From Dyella choica (lineage in GTDB: Bacteria > Pseudomonadota > Gammaproteobacteria > Xanthomonadales > Rhodanobacteraceae), in assembly GCF_003977665.1 (NCBI RefSeq), contig NZ_RYYV01000003.1, forward strand, positions 345,885-401,292: DNA of 55,408 nucleotides. Direction: 5' to 3'. Below are positions 1-8,720 of the stretch, in pieces. A model generated the notes under the pieces. That model ran no database searches, was not told the origin of the DNA, and worked only from the letters and a program-made list of their open reading frames with translations. A program made the translations under genes and the position numbers. Each line of letters opens with the position of its first letter. The first letter of the stretch is position 1.

Positions 1-123
1 GCCGCCAGACGCGCATACAGTGCCGCCCCGAAGCGTGCGGCCCCAACCTTTAAAATTTCAATGACGGGGTGACTTCCGGGACGCCCGCAGGCCGCTCCCT
101 GCGATGAAGTGAAAAAAAAGCGC

Positions 124-155
124 TTGACCCTGAACCTTGATAAAGGGTCTAGACT
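124..155 (+). promoter_or_regulatory. MerR-type promoter/operator of the copper operon
   Basis: A -35 box TTGACC (124-129) and a -10 box TAGACT (150-155) are separated by 20 bp, the over-long spacing typical of promoters that MerR-family activators untwist. A perfect dyad GACCCT (126-131) / AGGGTC (144-149) lies between and over the boxes, as expected for the regulator's binding site. The -10 box ends 6 bp before the ATG at 162, so the transcript probably starts at or next to the start codon. No Shine-Dalgarno sequence lies at a usable distance. Confidence 0.8.
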
Positions 156-161
156 TATCCC

Positions 162-587
162 ATGAACACGCCAACCCTCTCCCTCACCATCGGTACCGTC
201 GCCAAGCGCGCCGGCGTTCCCATCGACACCATCCGCTTCTACGAGCGTGAAGGCTTGCTGCCCGAGCCGCTGCGCCGTGCCTCCGGCTACCGCAGTTACA
301 ACGAAACGGCGATCAAGCAGCTGCGTTTCATTCGCCGCGCCAAGGAGCTCGGCTTCACGCTGGAGGAAATCCGAGATCTGCTGGCGTTGTCCAGCGATCG
401 CCGTGGCGGTGTGAAAGCGATACGCAAGCGTGCAGAACAACGGCTCGCTGGCATCGAAGCGCGCATTGCCGAACTCATGCGCATTCGTACGGGCTTGCAG
501 CAGTTGATCGAGGTTTGCCCGGGGCATGGCGATCCGGAGCACTGCCCGATCCTGCGTGCGTTGGCTGATGAGGAGCCGCAGGCATGA
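162..587 (+). CDS. MerR-family metal-responsive regulator, CueR/HmrR-like
   Basis: A 141-residue protein of normal MerR/CueR length. It has an N-terminal winged helix (about residues 9-75, with the family signature [13 protein letters not shown]), a dimerisation helix, and a C-terminal metal-binding loop with two cysteines in a [13 protein letters not shown] context. The Cys-x8-Cys spacing resembles ZntR/MerR more than the Cys-x7-Cys of CueR. No cysteine is seen where the divalent-metal sensors carry one at the start of the dimer helix, and the partner gene is a Cu-type ATPase, so Cu(I)/Ag(I) sensing is the best guess. It overlaps the ATPase start by ATGA and probably activates both genes, including itself, from the promoter just upstream. 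Zn or Pb sensing is the alternative. Confidence 0.88.
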   Translation: MNTPTLSLTIGTVAKRAGVPIDTIRFYEREGLLPEPLRRASGYRSYNETAIKQLRFIRRAKELGFTLEEIRDLLALSSDRRGGVKAIRKRAEQRLAGIEARIAELMRIRTGLQQLIEVCPGHGDPEHCPILRALADEEPQA

Positions 588-3079
588 GCGCACACAGTTC
601 GTGCTGCCACCAGGCGGAAAGCCAGGCTCGCGATCCGATTTGCGGCATGAGCGTGGATACGCTTGATGCGAAGCACTGCAGCGATTACGCCGGCAAGACG
701 TTCTACTTCTGCTGCGCAGGCTGCAAGGCAAAGTTCGACGCGGAGCCAGCGCGTTACGCGCAGCCTGTGCCTGTCAGGGTGGCCATGCATGCGCATGCTC
801 ACGCGGAGGCCGCCATCAAGGACCCGGTATGCGGCATGACGGTCGACCCGGCCGCCACGCCGCATCATGCGGAGCACGACGGGCACACCTATCACTTCTG
901 CGCGGCGAGTTGCCGCCAGAAATTCGTGGCCAATCCGGGGATGTACTTGCAGCAACAACGTGCGCCCCAAGCGCCTGTACGTGGCGCGATCTACACCTGC
1001 CCGATGCACCCGGAAGTGCAGCAGGATCACCCTGGCGATTGCCCCCAATGCGGCATGGCGCTGGAACCGATGATGCCCAGCCTCGACCACGACGATGCCG
1101 GCGAAGTGCGCGCCATGTCGCGCCGCTTGTGGTTGCTGGTCGCATTGACGCTACCGGTATTCCTGTTGGCGATGCTGCCGCATGCGGGCTTGCACGCACC
1201 TACTGCGGCTAGCTGGGTGGAAGCTGCGCTGGCCAGCGTGGTGGTGCTATGGGGCGGCGCGCCGTTTTTCGCTCGCGGCTGGCGTTCGCTCATGCCATGG
1301 CAGCCGAACATGTACACGCTGATCTCCGTGGGCACGGGCGTTGCGTGGTTGTACAGCATGCTGGCGTTTCTGCAGCCGTCGATTTTTCCAAGGGGCTTTC
1401 GCGATACGCACGGCCATGTGGGCGTCTATTTTGAATCCGCGGCAGTGATCGTCACACTGGTGACGCTGGGTGATTTCCTGGAATGGCGCGCACGGCGGCG
1501 CACGGGCGCGGCATTGAAGGCGTTGTTGGGCCTGGTGCCGAAAACCGCACGGCGCCTGGCGCAGGGAGTCGAGCTCGACGTGCCGCTGGATGAAGTGCAG
1601 GTGGGCGACGAGTTGCGCATCCGTCCCGGTGAAAAAGTGCCGGTAGACGGCGTGGTGTTGAGCGGCCGCAGCCAGGTGGACGAGGCCATGCTAAGCGGCG
1701 AGCCTATGCCGGTGCCGAAAGCGCCGGGCGATCCGCTCACCGGCGGCACGCTCAACAGCCAGGGCGCACTCACCATGCGGGTGGAGCAAGTCGGCGCGGC
1801 CACCGTGCTTGCGCAGATCGTCGCGCAGGTGGCGCAGGCGCAACGCAGCAAGGCGCCGCTGCAACGCGTGGCCGACCGCGTGGCGGCGTGGTTCGTGCCG
1901 GCCGTGATCGCGGCGGCCGTGCTTGCTTTTGCGGGGTGGGCCTGGTGGGGGCCGGAGCCGCGCCTGGCGCATGCGCTGATTGCGGCGGTATCCGTGCTCA
2001 TCATCGCTTGCCCCTGTGCGCTGGGGCTGGCGACGCCGATCTCGATCATGGTGGCGAGCGGGCGCGCCGCGCAGCAGGGGTTGTTGTTCAAGGATGCCGC
2101 GGCGATCGAAGCGATGCGCGAGGTCGACACCCTGGTGCTGGACAAGACCGGCACGCTGACCGAAGGCAGGCCTGTGTTGATCTCGGTACAGCCGCTCGAT
2201 CAGCACTCACGCGAACACCTGCTCGGCCTGGCGGCCAGCCTGGAGCAGGCCAGTGAGCATCCGCTTGGTAAAGCGATCACGGCTGCGGCCGAGGAAGCCG
2301 GTGTGCACCTGCAAGCCGTTCACGATTTCGAAGCCCACGTCGGTGGAGGTGTCAGCGGCAGGACGCAGCAGCATCGACTGGTATTGGGCAATGCGCGGCT
2401 GATGGAGCGCTCAGGCCTGCCGCTGGCGACCGAAACCCTGGCCAGGGCAGATGACTTGCGCCAGCAGGGCGCAACAGTGATGTTTCTCGGCATCGACGGC
2501 AAGCTGGCCGGCTGGTTCGGCGTGAGCGACCGCATCAAGCCGGACACGCCGCGCGCCTTGCAGGATTTGAAAGCCAGGGGCTTGCGCATCGTGATGCTTA
2601 CCGGCGACCACGCCATTACGGCGCATGCCGTGGCGCGTGAACTGGCGATCGACGAGGTGCATGCCGGCGTCTCGCCCGCCGGCAAGGCCGCGGTGATCGA
2701 AAGCCTGCGCGAGCAGGGGCGACGCGTCGCCATGGCCGGCGATGGCATCAACGATGCCCCCGCTCTGGCCGCGGCAGATATCGGCATTGCCATGGGGCAT
2801 GGCACCGACGTAGCGATCGAAACCGCGCAGCTTACGCTCGTGAAAGGGCAACTGGGCGGTATCCTGCGTGCACGCAAGCTGTCGAAGGAAACGGTGCGCA
2901 ATATCCGGCAGAACCTGTTCTTTGCGTTTATCTACAACGCGCTTGGCGTGCCATTGGCAGCAGGGGTGCTGTATCCGTTGTCCGGCATCACGTTCTCGCC
3001 GATGGTGGCGGCACTGGCGATGAGCTTGTCGTCGGTGTCAGTCGTGGGCAACGCGCTGCGGTTGCGCAAGGCTGCCTGA
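584..3079 (+). CDS. copA: Copper-translocating P1B-type ATPase with two YHS domains
   Basis: An 831-residue inner-membrane pump expected to export Cu(I)/Ag(I). In order: a His/Cys-rich start, YHS domain 1 (about 18-60, DPICGM...CCAGC), a His-rich linker (MHAHAHAEA), YHS domain 2 (about 80-121, DPVCGM...CAASC), a heavy-metal-binding motif (about 139-163, YTCPMHPEV...CPQCGM), then eight predicted membrane spans and the ATPase core. Visible motifs are CPC at 476-478, DKTGT with phospho-Asp 520, HP at 559-560 and GDGINDAP around 720. The late membrane motifs (YN and [15 protein letters not shown]) are the P1B-1 copper signature. There is no classical HMA (GMTCxxC) domain; the YHS and HMBD modules replace it. 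It is translationally coupled to the MerR regulator. Confidence 0.92.
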   Translation: MSAHSSCCHQAESQARDPICGMSVDTLDAKHCSDYAGKTFYFCCAGCKAKFDAEPARYAQPVPVRVAMHAHAHAEAAIKDPVCGMTVDPAATPHHAEHDGHTYHFCAASCRQKFVANPGMYLQQQRAPQAPVRGAIYTCPMHPEVQQDHPGDCPQCGMALEPMMPSLDHDDAGEVRAMSRRLWLLVALTLPVFLLAMLPHAGLHAPTAASWVEAALASVVVLWGGAPFFARGWRSLMPWQPNMYTLISVGTGVAWLYSMLAFLQPSIFPRGFRDTHGHVGVYFESAAVIVTLVTLGDFLEWRARRRTGAALKALLGLVPKTARRLAQGVELDVPLDEVQVGDELRIRPGEKVPVDGVVLSGRSQVDEAMLSGEPMPVPKAPGDPLTGGTLNSQGALTMRVEQVGAATVLAQIVAQVAQAQRSKAPLQRVADRVAAWFVPAVIAAAVLAFAGWAWWGPEPRLAHALIAAVSVLIIACPCALGLATPISIMVASGRAAQQGLLFKDAAAIEAMREVDTLVLDKTGTLTEGRPVLISVQPLDQHSREHLLGLAASLEQASEHPLGKAITAAAEEAGVHLQAVHDFEAHVGGGVSGRTQQHRLVLGNARLMERSGLPLATETLARADDLRQQGATVMFLGIDGKLAGWFGVSDRIKPDTPRALQDLKARGLRIVMLTGDHAITAHAVARELAIDEVHAGVSPAGKAAVIESLREQGRRVAMAGDGINDAPALAAADIGIAMGHGTDVAIETAQLTLVKGQLGGILRARKLSKETVRNIRQNLFFAFIYNALGVPLAAGVLYPLSGITFSPMVAALAMSLSSVSVVGNALRLRKAA

Positions 3080-3253
3080 TGTCCATTCGCCGGATCTGCC
3101 GCTTCCAATCTGGATGAGTTCGTTCGGCACGGCGAGCGTCCGTACAGCACCCTTGTAGCAAACAGACCCCTGTTTGCGCGGTGTTTTTCGTGCAAGGCTT
3201 TTTCACCGCATCGAGACTTCCGCTACAGATGAGCTTCGCCATGATCAGGCCGT

Positions 3254-3273
3254 ACGACGGGCTAGCCCGTCGT
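3254..3273. promoter_or_regulatory. 20-bp perfect palindrome upstream of the KGG gene
   Basis: The sequence ACGACGGGCTAGCCCGTCGT reads identically on both strands. It lies in the 221-bp gap between the copper pump and the KGG stress gene, ending 27 bp before that gene's ATG. It has no following T-run, so it is not a simple terminator. It could be an operator or a 5'-UTR hairpin; no other copy was noticed in the window. Confidence 0.5.
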
Positions 3274-3300
3274 GCGCTGTATCGATCAGGAGTCAAGACA

Positions 3301-3684
3301 ATGGCCAATGAGAAGACTGGTAGCAATCGTGGAGGTGGTGGGCGCGGCTTCGCCGGCATGGATGAAGCGCGGCAACGGGAAATAGCCAGCCAAGGTGGGC
3401 GCGCGGCGCATGAGAGTGGCCACGCGCATGAATTCAGCTCCGAAGAAGCACGTCTGGCAGGCCGCAAGGGCGGTGAGTCGGTGAGCCAGAATCGCCAGCA
3501 CATGTCCGCGATCGGCCAGAAAGGCGGCGAAGCCGTCAGCGAAAATCGTGAACACATGGCAGATATCGGCCGCAAGGGCGGCGAGCACAGCCACGGCAGT
3601 TCGCGCCAGGGCGGCGCGGGCTCGCGTGCAGGCAGCAGCAGGCAGAATGCCGAAGCGGCAAGACCGGCCCCCAAGCAAAGCTGA
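3301..3684 (+). CDS. KGG-repeat stress-induced protein (YciG-like)
   Basis: A 127-residue, Gly/Ser/His-rich, very hydrophilic protein. The ATG at 3301 is chosen because AGGAG sits 8 bp upstream. The N-terminus has FAGMDEARQREIASQGG, then an 18-residue unit starting KGGE is repeated in tandem (KGGESVSQNRQHMSAIGQ and KGGEAVSENREHMADIGR), followed by a third KGG. This matches the stress-induced KGG repeat family (YciG and plant-like con-10 proteins), associated with general stress or desiccation. Biochemical role unknown. The tail after about residue 95 is low complexity. Monocistronic by position. Confidence 0.85.
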   Translation: MANEKTGSNRGGGGRGFAGMDEARQREIASQGGRAAHESGHAHEFSSEEARLAGRKGGESVSQNRQHMSAIGQKGGEAVSENREHMADIGRKGGEHSHGSSRQGGAGSRAGSSRQNAEAARPAPKQS

Positions 3685-3700
3685 GCTTGGGGCCATTGAC

Positions 3701-3725
3701 CCTCCCCTGCGCGAAGTAGGGGAGG
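3701..3725. repeat. Short CCTCCCC hairpin repeat, copy 1
   Basis: CCTCCCCT (3701-3708) pairs with AGGGGAGG (3718-3725). Just upstream a second hairpin, GGCCCCCAAGC (3666-3676) with GCTTGGGGCC (3685-3694), spans the stop codon of the KGG gene. The pair probably acts as a transcript end between the convergent KGG and GST genes, although no T-run follows. Related hairpins occur near 4512, 12548, 19796 and 55302. Confidence 0.6.
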
Positions 3726-3754
3726 AACTGCGCTACTTCAGTCCGACAGTCCGA

Positions 3755-4414
3755 TCAATCGCGATCCGGCGCGCCCAGCGGAAAAAGCGAGCGATAGGGC
3801 CGTGCCTCGTCGACGGCACGCGCGAATGAAGAGCGCGCGAGCAAGCGCTTGCGATAGGCGATGAGCCTGGTGAATGACGGATCGATGCGATGCGTCCAGT
3901 CGGCATAGAACAAGGATGGCGCTGCGCTGCAGTCGGCCAGGCTGAAAGCATGGCCGGCAGCCCATTCGCATCCGTCCAGATGTTGGTCCAACCAGGCGTA
4001 GGCGGCATCGAGCATCTCGCGCGCTTCATGTACGCCGCGTACATCACGCTCACTCTCAGGCCGCAATGCATCGAAGACGATTTTCTGCATAGGCGTGGAA
4101 ACATAGCAGTCGAAGAAACGGTCCAGGTTGCGCACTTCCAGCGCATTGCGCGCATTGGCGGGCAGCAGGGATACCGGCCCCGGATAGTACAGCTCCAGGT
4201 GCTCGATGATGATGCTCGATTCCATGATCGCGCGGTTGCCATCCATCAGCACAGGGAAACGCTTGAGCGGCCACATGGCTGCGAATTCGGCGTAGATCTG
4301 CGGCTGCTCGCTCGACAGTTCGCGCCACTGGAACGGGATGTCGTTCTCGTACAGCGCGATCAGCACTTTTTGGCAGTAGGAGGAAAAGGGATGGGCGTAC
4401 AGTTTCAGGTTCAT
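3755..4414 (-). CDS. Glutathione S-transferase family protein
   Basis: A 219-residue cytosolic protein. The N-terminal thioredoxin-like domain begins KLYAHPFSSYCQKVLIAL, giving the Ser/Cys active-site region, followed by the cis-Pro motif (RFPVLMDG) and the glutathione gamma-glutamyl contact (ESSIIIEHLE, about residues 65-75). The C-terminal helical domain contains the N-capping box region FSLADCSAAPSLFYADW. Length and layout are those of a bacterial GST. Substrate cannot be told from sequence. The gene faces the KGG gene and stands alone. Confidence 0.88.
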   Translation of the reverse strand: MNLKLYAHPFSSYCQKVLIALYENDIPFQWRELSSEQPQIYAEFAAMWPLKRFPVLMDGNRAIMESSIIIEHLELYYPGPVSLLPANARNALEVRNLDRFFDCYVSTPMQKIVFDALRPESERDVRGVHEAREMLDAAYAWLDQHLDGCEWAAGHAFSLADCSAAPSLFYADWTHRIDPSFTRLIAYRKRLLARSSFARAVDEARPYRSLFPLGAPDRD

Positions 4415-4511
4415 CGCGCAGCTTCCGTGTGAGAGGGGGTGCTAGGGCGACGAACGGCATGGCGGAAAATCGACAACGGCTTTGGGCGTGGTTTGCACGC
4501 AAGCCAACCAT

Positions 4512-4536
4512 CCCCTCTCCCGCATGGGGAGAGGGG
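4512..4536. repeat. CCCCTCTCCC hairpin repeat, copy 2
   Basis: CCCCTCTCCC (4512-4521) pairs with GGGGAGAGGGG (4526-4536) around a short loop. It lies in the 136-bp gap between ald and the GST gene, both on the minus strand, and may terminate ald transcripts. It belongs with the other CCTCCCC hairpins of the window by sequence bias, though its arms differ slightly. Confidence 0.55.
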
Positions 4537-4550
4537 CAGGGCATCGGAGC

Positions 4551-5669
4551 TTACATGCCGAGCACGGTTTCCGCCGGCACGTACGGCAGGTTGTGCGCCT
4601 GCGCCACCGGTTCGCAAGTCACCTTGCCTTCGAACACGTTCAGGCCATTGCGCAGATGCACGTCCTGCTGCAGCGCCTTCTTCCAGCCGTGGTTGGCCAG
4701 AGCCAGGGTGAACGGCAGCGTCACGCTGTTGAGCGCGAAAGTGGAGGTGCGAGCGACGGCGCCCGGCATGTTCGCCACGCAATAGTGCACCACGCCATCG
4801 ACCACATAGGTGGGATCGGAGTGCGTAGTGGCGTGCGAGGTTTCCACGCAGCCGCCTTGGTCGATGGCGACGTCGACGATCACCGAGCCGGGCTTCATCG
4901 TGCGGACCATCTCGTGTGTCACCAGCTTGGGCGCCGCGGCGCCAGGAACCAGCACGGTACCGATCAGCAGATCCGCGCGGCGCACCAGTTCCTCGATCGC
5001 CGAACGCGTGGAGAACACCGTGGAAATCGAGGTGCCGAACTGGGTCGCCAGCCGCTTCAGCGCTTCCGCTGAGCGGTCCACCACGGTCACCTTCGCGCCC
5101 ATGCCCACCGCGATGGTGGCTGCGTGCGTACCGGACACGCCGCCGCCAAGGATCACCACTTCGGCGGCCGGCACGCCGGGCACGCCGCCCAGCAGCACGC
5201 CGCGGCCGCCCTGGGCCTTCTCCAGCGAATGCGCGCCGACCTGGGGAGCGAGGCGGCCGGCCACTTCGGACATTGGCGTCAACAGCGGCAGCGAGCCGTT
5301 GGACGCAGTAACGGTTTCATAGGCAACGCAGATCGCACCGGAGGCGATCAGGTCGTGAGTCTGCTCGGCGTCGGGCGCCAGATGCAGGTAGGTGAAGAGA
5401 ATCTGGCCCTTGCGCAGCTTCTTGCGCTCCACCGCCAGCGGCTCCTTCACCTTCACGATCATGTCGGCTTCGGCAAAGATCTGGTCGGCGCTTTCCACGA
5501 TGGTCGCACCTGCGGCCACATAGTCCGAATCTGTCAGGCCAGCGCCCACACCTGCATCCTTCTGCACCATCACCTGATGGCCGTGATGGACCAGCTCCTG
5601 CACAGAAGATGGGACTAGGCCCACCCGGTATTCATGGTTCTTGATCTCTTTCGGTACACCGATGCGCAT
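4551..5669 (-). CDS. ald: Alanine dehydrogenase
   Basis: A 372-residue NAD-dependent enzyme interconverting L-alanine and pyruvate plus ammonia. The start MRIGVPKEIK is the family's conserved N-terminus, so the upstream in-frame extension is rejected. Visible catalytic residues are Lys75 (KVKEP) and His96 (YLHLAP), with the NAD-binding glycine motif VVILGGGVSGTHAA at about 170 and the VDVAIDQGG loop near 270. Length equals that of known Ald proteins. It is divergent from an Lrp/AsnC-family gene with a 165-bp shared regulatory region, the common arrangement for AldR-controlled ald. It allows growth on alanine, or alanine synthesis when ammonia is high. Confidence 0.95.
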   Translation of the reverse strand: MRIGVPKEIKNHEYRVGLVPSSVQELVHHGHQVMVQKDAGVGAGLTDSDYVAAGATIVESADQIFAEADMIVKVKEPLAVERKKLRKGQILFTYLHLAPDAEQTHDLIASGAICVAYETVTASNGSLPLLTPMSEVAGRLAPQVGAHSLEKAQGGRGVLLGGVPGVPAAEVVILGGGVSGTHAATIAVGMGAKVTVVDRSAEALKRLATQFGTSISTVFSTRSAIEELVRRADLLIGTVLVPGAAAPKLVTHEMVRTMKPGSVIVDVAIDQGGCVETSHATTHSDPTYVVDGVVHYCVANMPGAVARTSTFALNSVTLPFTLALANHGWKKALQQDVHLRNGLNVFEGKVTCEPVAQAHNLPYVPAETVLGM

Positions 5670-5803
5670 GACTCGATCTCTCGACAAATGTTTGGGTAGG
5701 TTGCTGTGCCGGCCTTCCGTGTGCCGTGCGGCGCGCAGTATGATCGAGGTCTTACGCAATTTCTCGCTCATTACGGCATATGACATGACTTTTTTTCGCA
5801 TTG

Positions 5804-5833
5804 AATTCTAATTTTCGTCCTTAAGACAGAATT
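5804..5833. promoter_or_regulatory. Candidate Lrp-type operator between ald and the regulator
   Basis: The AT-rich dyad AATTCT (5804-5809) / AGAATT (5828-5833), with an 18-bp AT-rich interior, stops one base before the regulator's ATG. Lrp/AsnC proteins bind such AT-rich imperfect palindromes, so the site is a plausible autoregulatory operator and, by multimer wrapping, a control point for ald. The binding itself is inference. Confidence 0.5.
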
Positions 5834-5834
5834 T

Positions 5835-6302
5835 ATGACTAGTCCCTTCCTGGACGACCGTGACCGCGCCATCCTTCGCCTGCTGCAGGAGGACGGGCGC
5901 CTGGCCAATGCCGATTTGGCGCAGCGCATCAATCTTTCCCCTTCTGCCTGCCTACGACGGGTAAAGCTGCTGGAAGACCGTGGCCTGATTTCCCGGTACG
6001 TCATGCTGTTGAACGAAAAGGCGGCAGGTCTGTCGGGCACCGCCTTCGTACTAGTGACGCTGGACCAGCAGGGCCGTGCCGCTCTGGACGCCTTCGAGGA
6101 GGCGATCCAGAAACATCCGGAAGTCACCGAATGCTGTTTGCTTGCGGGCGCAGCCGATTACATGGTGCGCGTGGCGTATGCCGACTCGGTCGATTTCGAG
6201 CGTATCCATACAGAAATCCTCACGCAGCTGCCGGGCGTAGTGCGGGTGCAGTCGACGCTGGCGTTGCGCACGGTAAAACGCACCACGGCGTTGCCGGTGT
6301 GA
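5835..6302 (+). CDS. Lrp/AsnC-family transcriptional regulator
   Basis: A 155-residue protein with an N-terminal winged helix-turn-helix (about 8-60; DRAILRLLQEDGRLANADLAQRI then SPSACLRRVKLLEDRGLI) and a C-terminal RAM/Lrp ligand domain (about 70-150; ends LRTVKRTTALPV). Length is standard. It is transcribed away from ald, which suggests it controls ald in response to alanine or another amino acid, as AldR/BkdR relatives do. An AT-rich dyad touches its start codon. There is no strong Shine-Dalgarno sequence. Confidence 0.9.
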   Translation: MTSPFLDDRDRAILRLLQEDGRLANADLAQRINLSPSACLRRVKLLEDRGLISRYVMLLNEKAAGLSGTAFVLVTLDQQGRAALDAFEEAIQKHPEVTECCLLAGAADYMVRVAYADSVDFERIHTEILTQLPGVVRVQSTLALRTVKRTTALPV

Positions 6303-6659
6303 GGGCGAGGAACGCGCAGGCGCACCATGCTTTGATGCTGATCTTGGGCGTGGGCACGTAAGAGCGGAGCGTCGTCTAGGACGGCAATCCCGGCAGCAGG
6401 ACGCCGAAGCGCCTTCGATTCGTTTTTTTTATGTGGTTTTCTTGTGAAGTGGATGCGTTCGATACGCTTGGACGGCGCATGATTCGATTTCAAATTGCTT
6501 TAAATCTATGCGCAGGGCTTTCGTATTGCTTGCGCGAGGTACACAATTGGCTGTGAGCTGATGAATACGCTTTCGGCATTTCCGCCGGCAGGCAGGATGA
6601 GCCGAAGTGGGGGTATTGATCTGTCTTTCACATTTGAATCGATTTGTGGCTGAACGTGC
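6303..6659. other. Gene-free interval before the hybrid kinase
   Basis: No convincing coding sequence or RNA was found. The stretch is more AT-rich than its surroundings around 6418-6520 and presumably holds the promoter of the downstream hybrid kinase, but no clear -35/-10 pair could be assigned. Confidence 0.4.
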
Positions 6660-8243
6660 ATGGCAAACCTTTCCCTGAAAACCAACGCGGTTTCAAGCAG
6701 TTTGATCGACGAAAACCGCTATCGCTTGATGATCGAATCGATTACCGACTACGCGATCTTCATGTTGGACAAGGACGGCCACGTATCCAGCTGGAATCCT
6801 GGCGCCGAACGCATCAAGGGCTACCGGCCCGAAGAAATCATCGGCAAGCATTTTTCCGCGTTCTACACGCACGCCGATCGCGAGGCCGGCTTGCCGCAGG
6901 CCAACCTGATGCGCGCCGCCACCGAGGGACGCGTGGAAAGCGAAGGTTGGCGTGTGCGCAAGGATGGCTCGCGCTTCAGGGCGCATGTCGTGGTCGATCG
7001 TATCCTGGGTGACGACGGCGAGCTGGTCGGTTTCGCCAAGATCGCGCGCGATGTAACTGAGCAGCGCAACGCGGCGGTGGAGCTGGATCGCGCTCGCGAG
7101 GCACTATTCCAATCGCAGAAGACCGAGGCCGTCGGCAAGCTCACTGGCGGAGTGGCGCATGATTTCAACAACCTGCTGATGGTGATCCAGAGCTGCCTGG
7201 ACATGGTGGATCTGAAGCTTCCGCAGGATTCGCAGTTGCGCAGGCTGGTCCAGAACGCGCAGTCGGCGGTCAAGCGAGGGGCCGCCTTGACGCAACGCAT
7301 GCTGGCGTTTGCGCGCAAGCAGGAGCTGCGCGTGGCGCGGGTCGACATCGTTTCGCTGGTAGCGAACATGACCGAGCTGCTGCGCCGATCGCTGGGGCCG
7401 TTGGTGCATATCACCACCTTGTTCCCGGAGGCGCTCAATGCGGTGAAGGCCGATGCGAACCAGCTGGAGCTGGCGCTGATGAACCTCGCCGTGAACGCAC
7501 GCGACGCGATGCCGGAGGGCGGCGCGCTGACCATTGCCGCACGCAATATCACCATCGACACCACCCACTCCACTCGCCTGGAGCCTGGCGACTATGTCTG
7601 CCTTTCCGTCACTGACGAAGGCACGGGGATGGACGAGGAAACCCTGGTCAAGGCTACCGAACCCTTCTTCACTACCAAAGGCGTGGGCAAAGGTACCGGC
7701 CTGGGGCTGTCGATGGTGCATGGCCTGGCCGAGCAGTCGGGCGGGCGCCTGGTGATCAAGAGCAGCAAGGGCTTCGGCACACGCGTGGAAATGTGGTTGC
7801 CGAGCGTGCAAGCGCAAACCACCGCGCCGGCCGGCAAGCCGATATCGTTCCCGACGCAACCCGTGTATTCGTCGTGCAGTCTGCATATCGTGGTGGTGGA
7901 TGACGATCCGCTCGTTCTGAACATCACCGGCGCGGTGCTGCAGGATCAGGGCCACCGGGTGATCGAACTGGCGTCGGCGGAAGAAGCGCTGCAGCTGCTG
8001 GAAAACCAGGATGATGTGGATCTGCTGATTACTGACCATGCCATGCCCGGCATGACTGGCGCGCAACTGGTGGAGGAGGTCAACATCCGCTGGCCGGCGC
8101 TTCCCGTGGTGCTGGCGACCGGTTACGCGGAAATTCCGGCCGACCTCAGCGATGGCGCTACGCGCCTGACCAAACCGTACGACCGCACGGACCTGGCGGA
8201 AGCCATCACCAAGGCCATGGACGACCGGCGCGTACAGGCCTGA
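6660..8243 (+). CDS. PAS-domain hybrid sensor histidine kinase with C-terminal receiver
   Basis: A 527-residue soluble protein; no signal peptide or membrane spans. Order: PAS domain (about 20-135; SWNPGAERIKGY... and a PAC-type end FAKIARDVTEQR), HisKA with phospho-His167 in GGVAHDFNNLL, HATPase (N-box MNLAVNARDAM, then DEGTGMDEE, and GLGLSMVHGLAEQSGG), and a receiver from about 410 (HIVVVDDDPLVL; phospho-Asp near 459 in LLITDHAMPGMTG; late Lys in RLTKPYD). All catalytic motifs look intact. The HDFNN type of box is typical of FixL/NtrB-like and photoreceptor-linked hybrid kinases. No partner response regulator is adjacent, so the output is unknown. The signal could be redox, light or gas via the PAS domain; no cofactor residue is certain. 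Confidence 0.9.
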   Translation: MANLSLKTNAVSSSLIDENRYRLMIESITDYAIFMLDKDGHVSSWNPGAERIKGYRPEEIIGKHFSAFYTHADREAGLPQANLMRAATEGRVESEGWRVRKDGSRFRAHVVVDRILGDDGELVGFAKIARDVTEQRNAAVELDRAREALFQSQKTEAVGKLTGGVAHDFNNLLMVIQSCLDMVDLKLPQDSQLRRLVQNAQSAVKRGAALTQRMLAFARKQELRVARVDIVSLVANMTELLRRSLGPLVHITTLFPEALNAVKADANQLELALMNLAVNARDAMPEGGALTIAARNITIDTTHSTRLEPGDYVCLSVTDEGTGMDEETLVKATEPFFTTKGVGKGTGLGLSMVHGLAEQSGGRLVIKSSKGFGTRVEMWLPSVQAQTTAPAGKPISFPTQPVYSSCSLHIVVVDDDPLVLNITGAVLQDQGHRVIELASAEEALQLLENQDDVDLLITDHAMPGMTGAQLVEEVNIRWPALPVVLATGYAEIPADLSDGATRLTKPYDRTDLAEAITKAMDDRRVQA

Positions 8244-8382
8244 GCCACCTGAACGGATGTTCTGTGTCCGTTACCAATTCCTAATGTGGCGCATTACGGG
8301 GCACTAACGAAGCCTGGCGCACATTAATTGTCCCGGCCGCGAAGTGCTGCCGCGGGCATTCCGTCAGTGTTGAGGCCGTTCC

Positions 8383-8634
8383 ATGAACACCCCAGGCTCA
8401 ATCCATTCTTTATGGCATCTCCGCACGTGGTCGAATTACTTCAACCATCTGGTCAATGCGACGGCGAAGAAAACCACGCAAGCTCCGGCGCACATGACGC
8501 GGCGGCAGGAACTGCTGGCTGCCCAGGAGCAGAAGCGTCGCGAACAGCGCGCACACGTCCTAGAGCTGCTGCGCGAAGTAAAGGAAAAGCACCAGCACGA
8601 ACGTCATCACGATCGTGGCAAGCTGAAAGTCTGA
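8383..8634 (+). CDS. Small hypothetical protein, basic and His-rich at the C-terminus
   Basis: An 83-residue protein that I do not recognise. The first 30 residues are polar/aromatic (LWHLRTWSNYFNHLV). The rest is predicted highly charged helix (RRQELLAAQEQKRREQ...), ending KEKHQHERHHDRGKLKV. It follows the hybrid kinase by 139 bp and has no strong Shine-Dalgarno sequence. The charged helical pattern supports real coding, but a chance frame is possible. Confidence 0.5.
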   Translation: MNTPGSIHSLWHLRTWSNYFNHLVNATAKKTTQAPAHMTRRQELLAAQEQKRREQRAHVLELLREVKEKHQHERHHDRGKLKV

Positions 8635-8670
8635 CCCCTTAGGTCCCGTTCACTCGCTCCCCTTCTGGTC

Positions 8671-8696
8671 GTCATTGCGGCATTCGCCGGAATGAC
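8671..8696. repeat. GTCATT...AATGAC palindromic element
   Basis: GTCATT-G-CGGC (8671-8681) pairs with GCCG-G-AATGAC (8686-8696) with one central mismatch pair. It lies between two convergent genes and resembles the GTCATTCC-type intergenic palindromes common in proteobacteria. A related hairpin is at 42775-42794, and a half-copy (TTCGCCGGAATGACGG) lies near 32190. Confidence 0.55.
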
Positions 8697-8720
8697 GCGT
8701 GTACGCAGTTGGGGAAAACG

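Noticed and set aside
1-123. End of an upstream gene at the left edge
   Set aside because: No open frame with family features could be supported in the first 120 bp; it reads as intergenic sequence.
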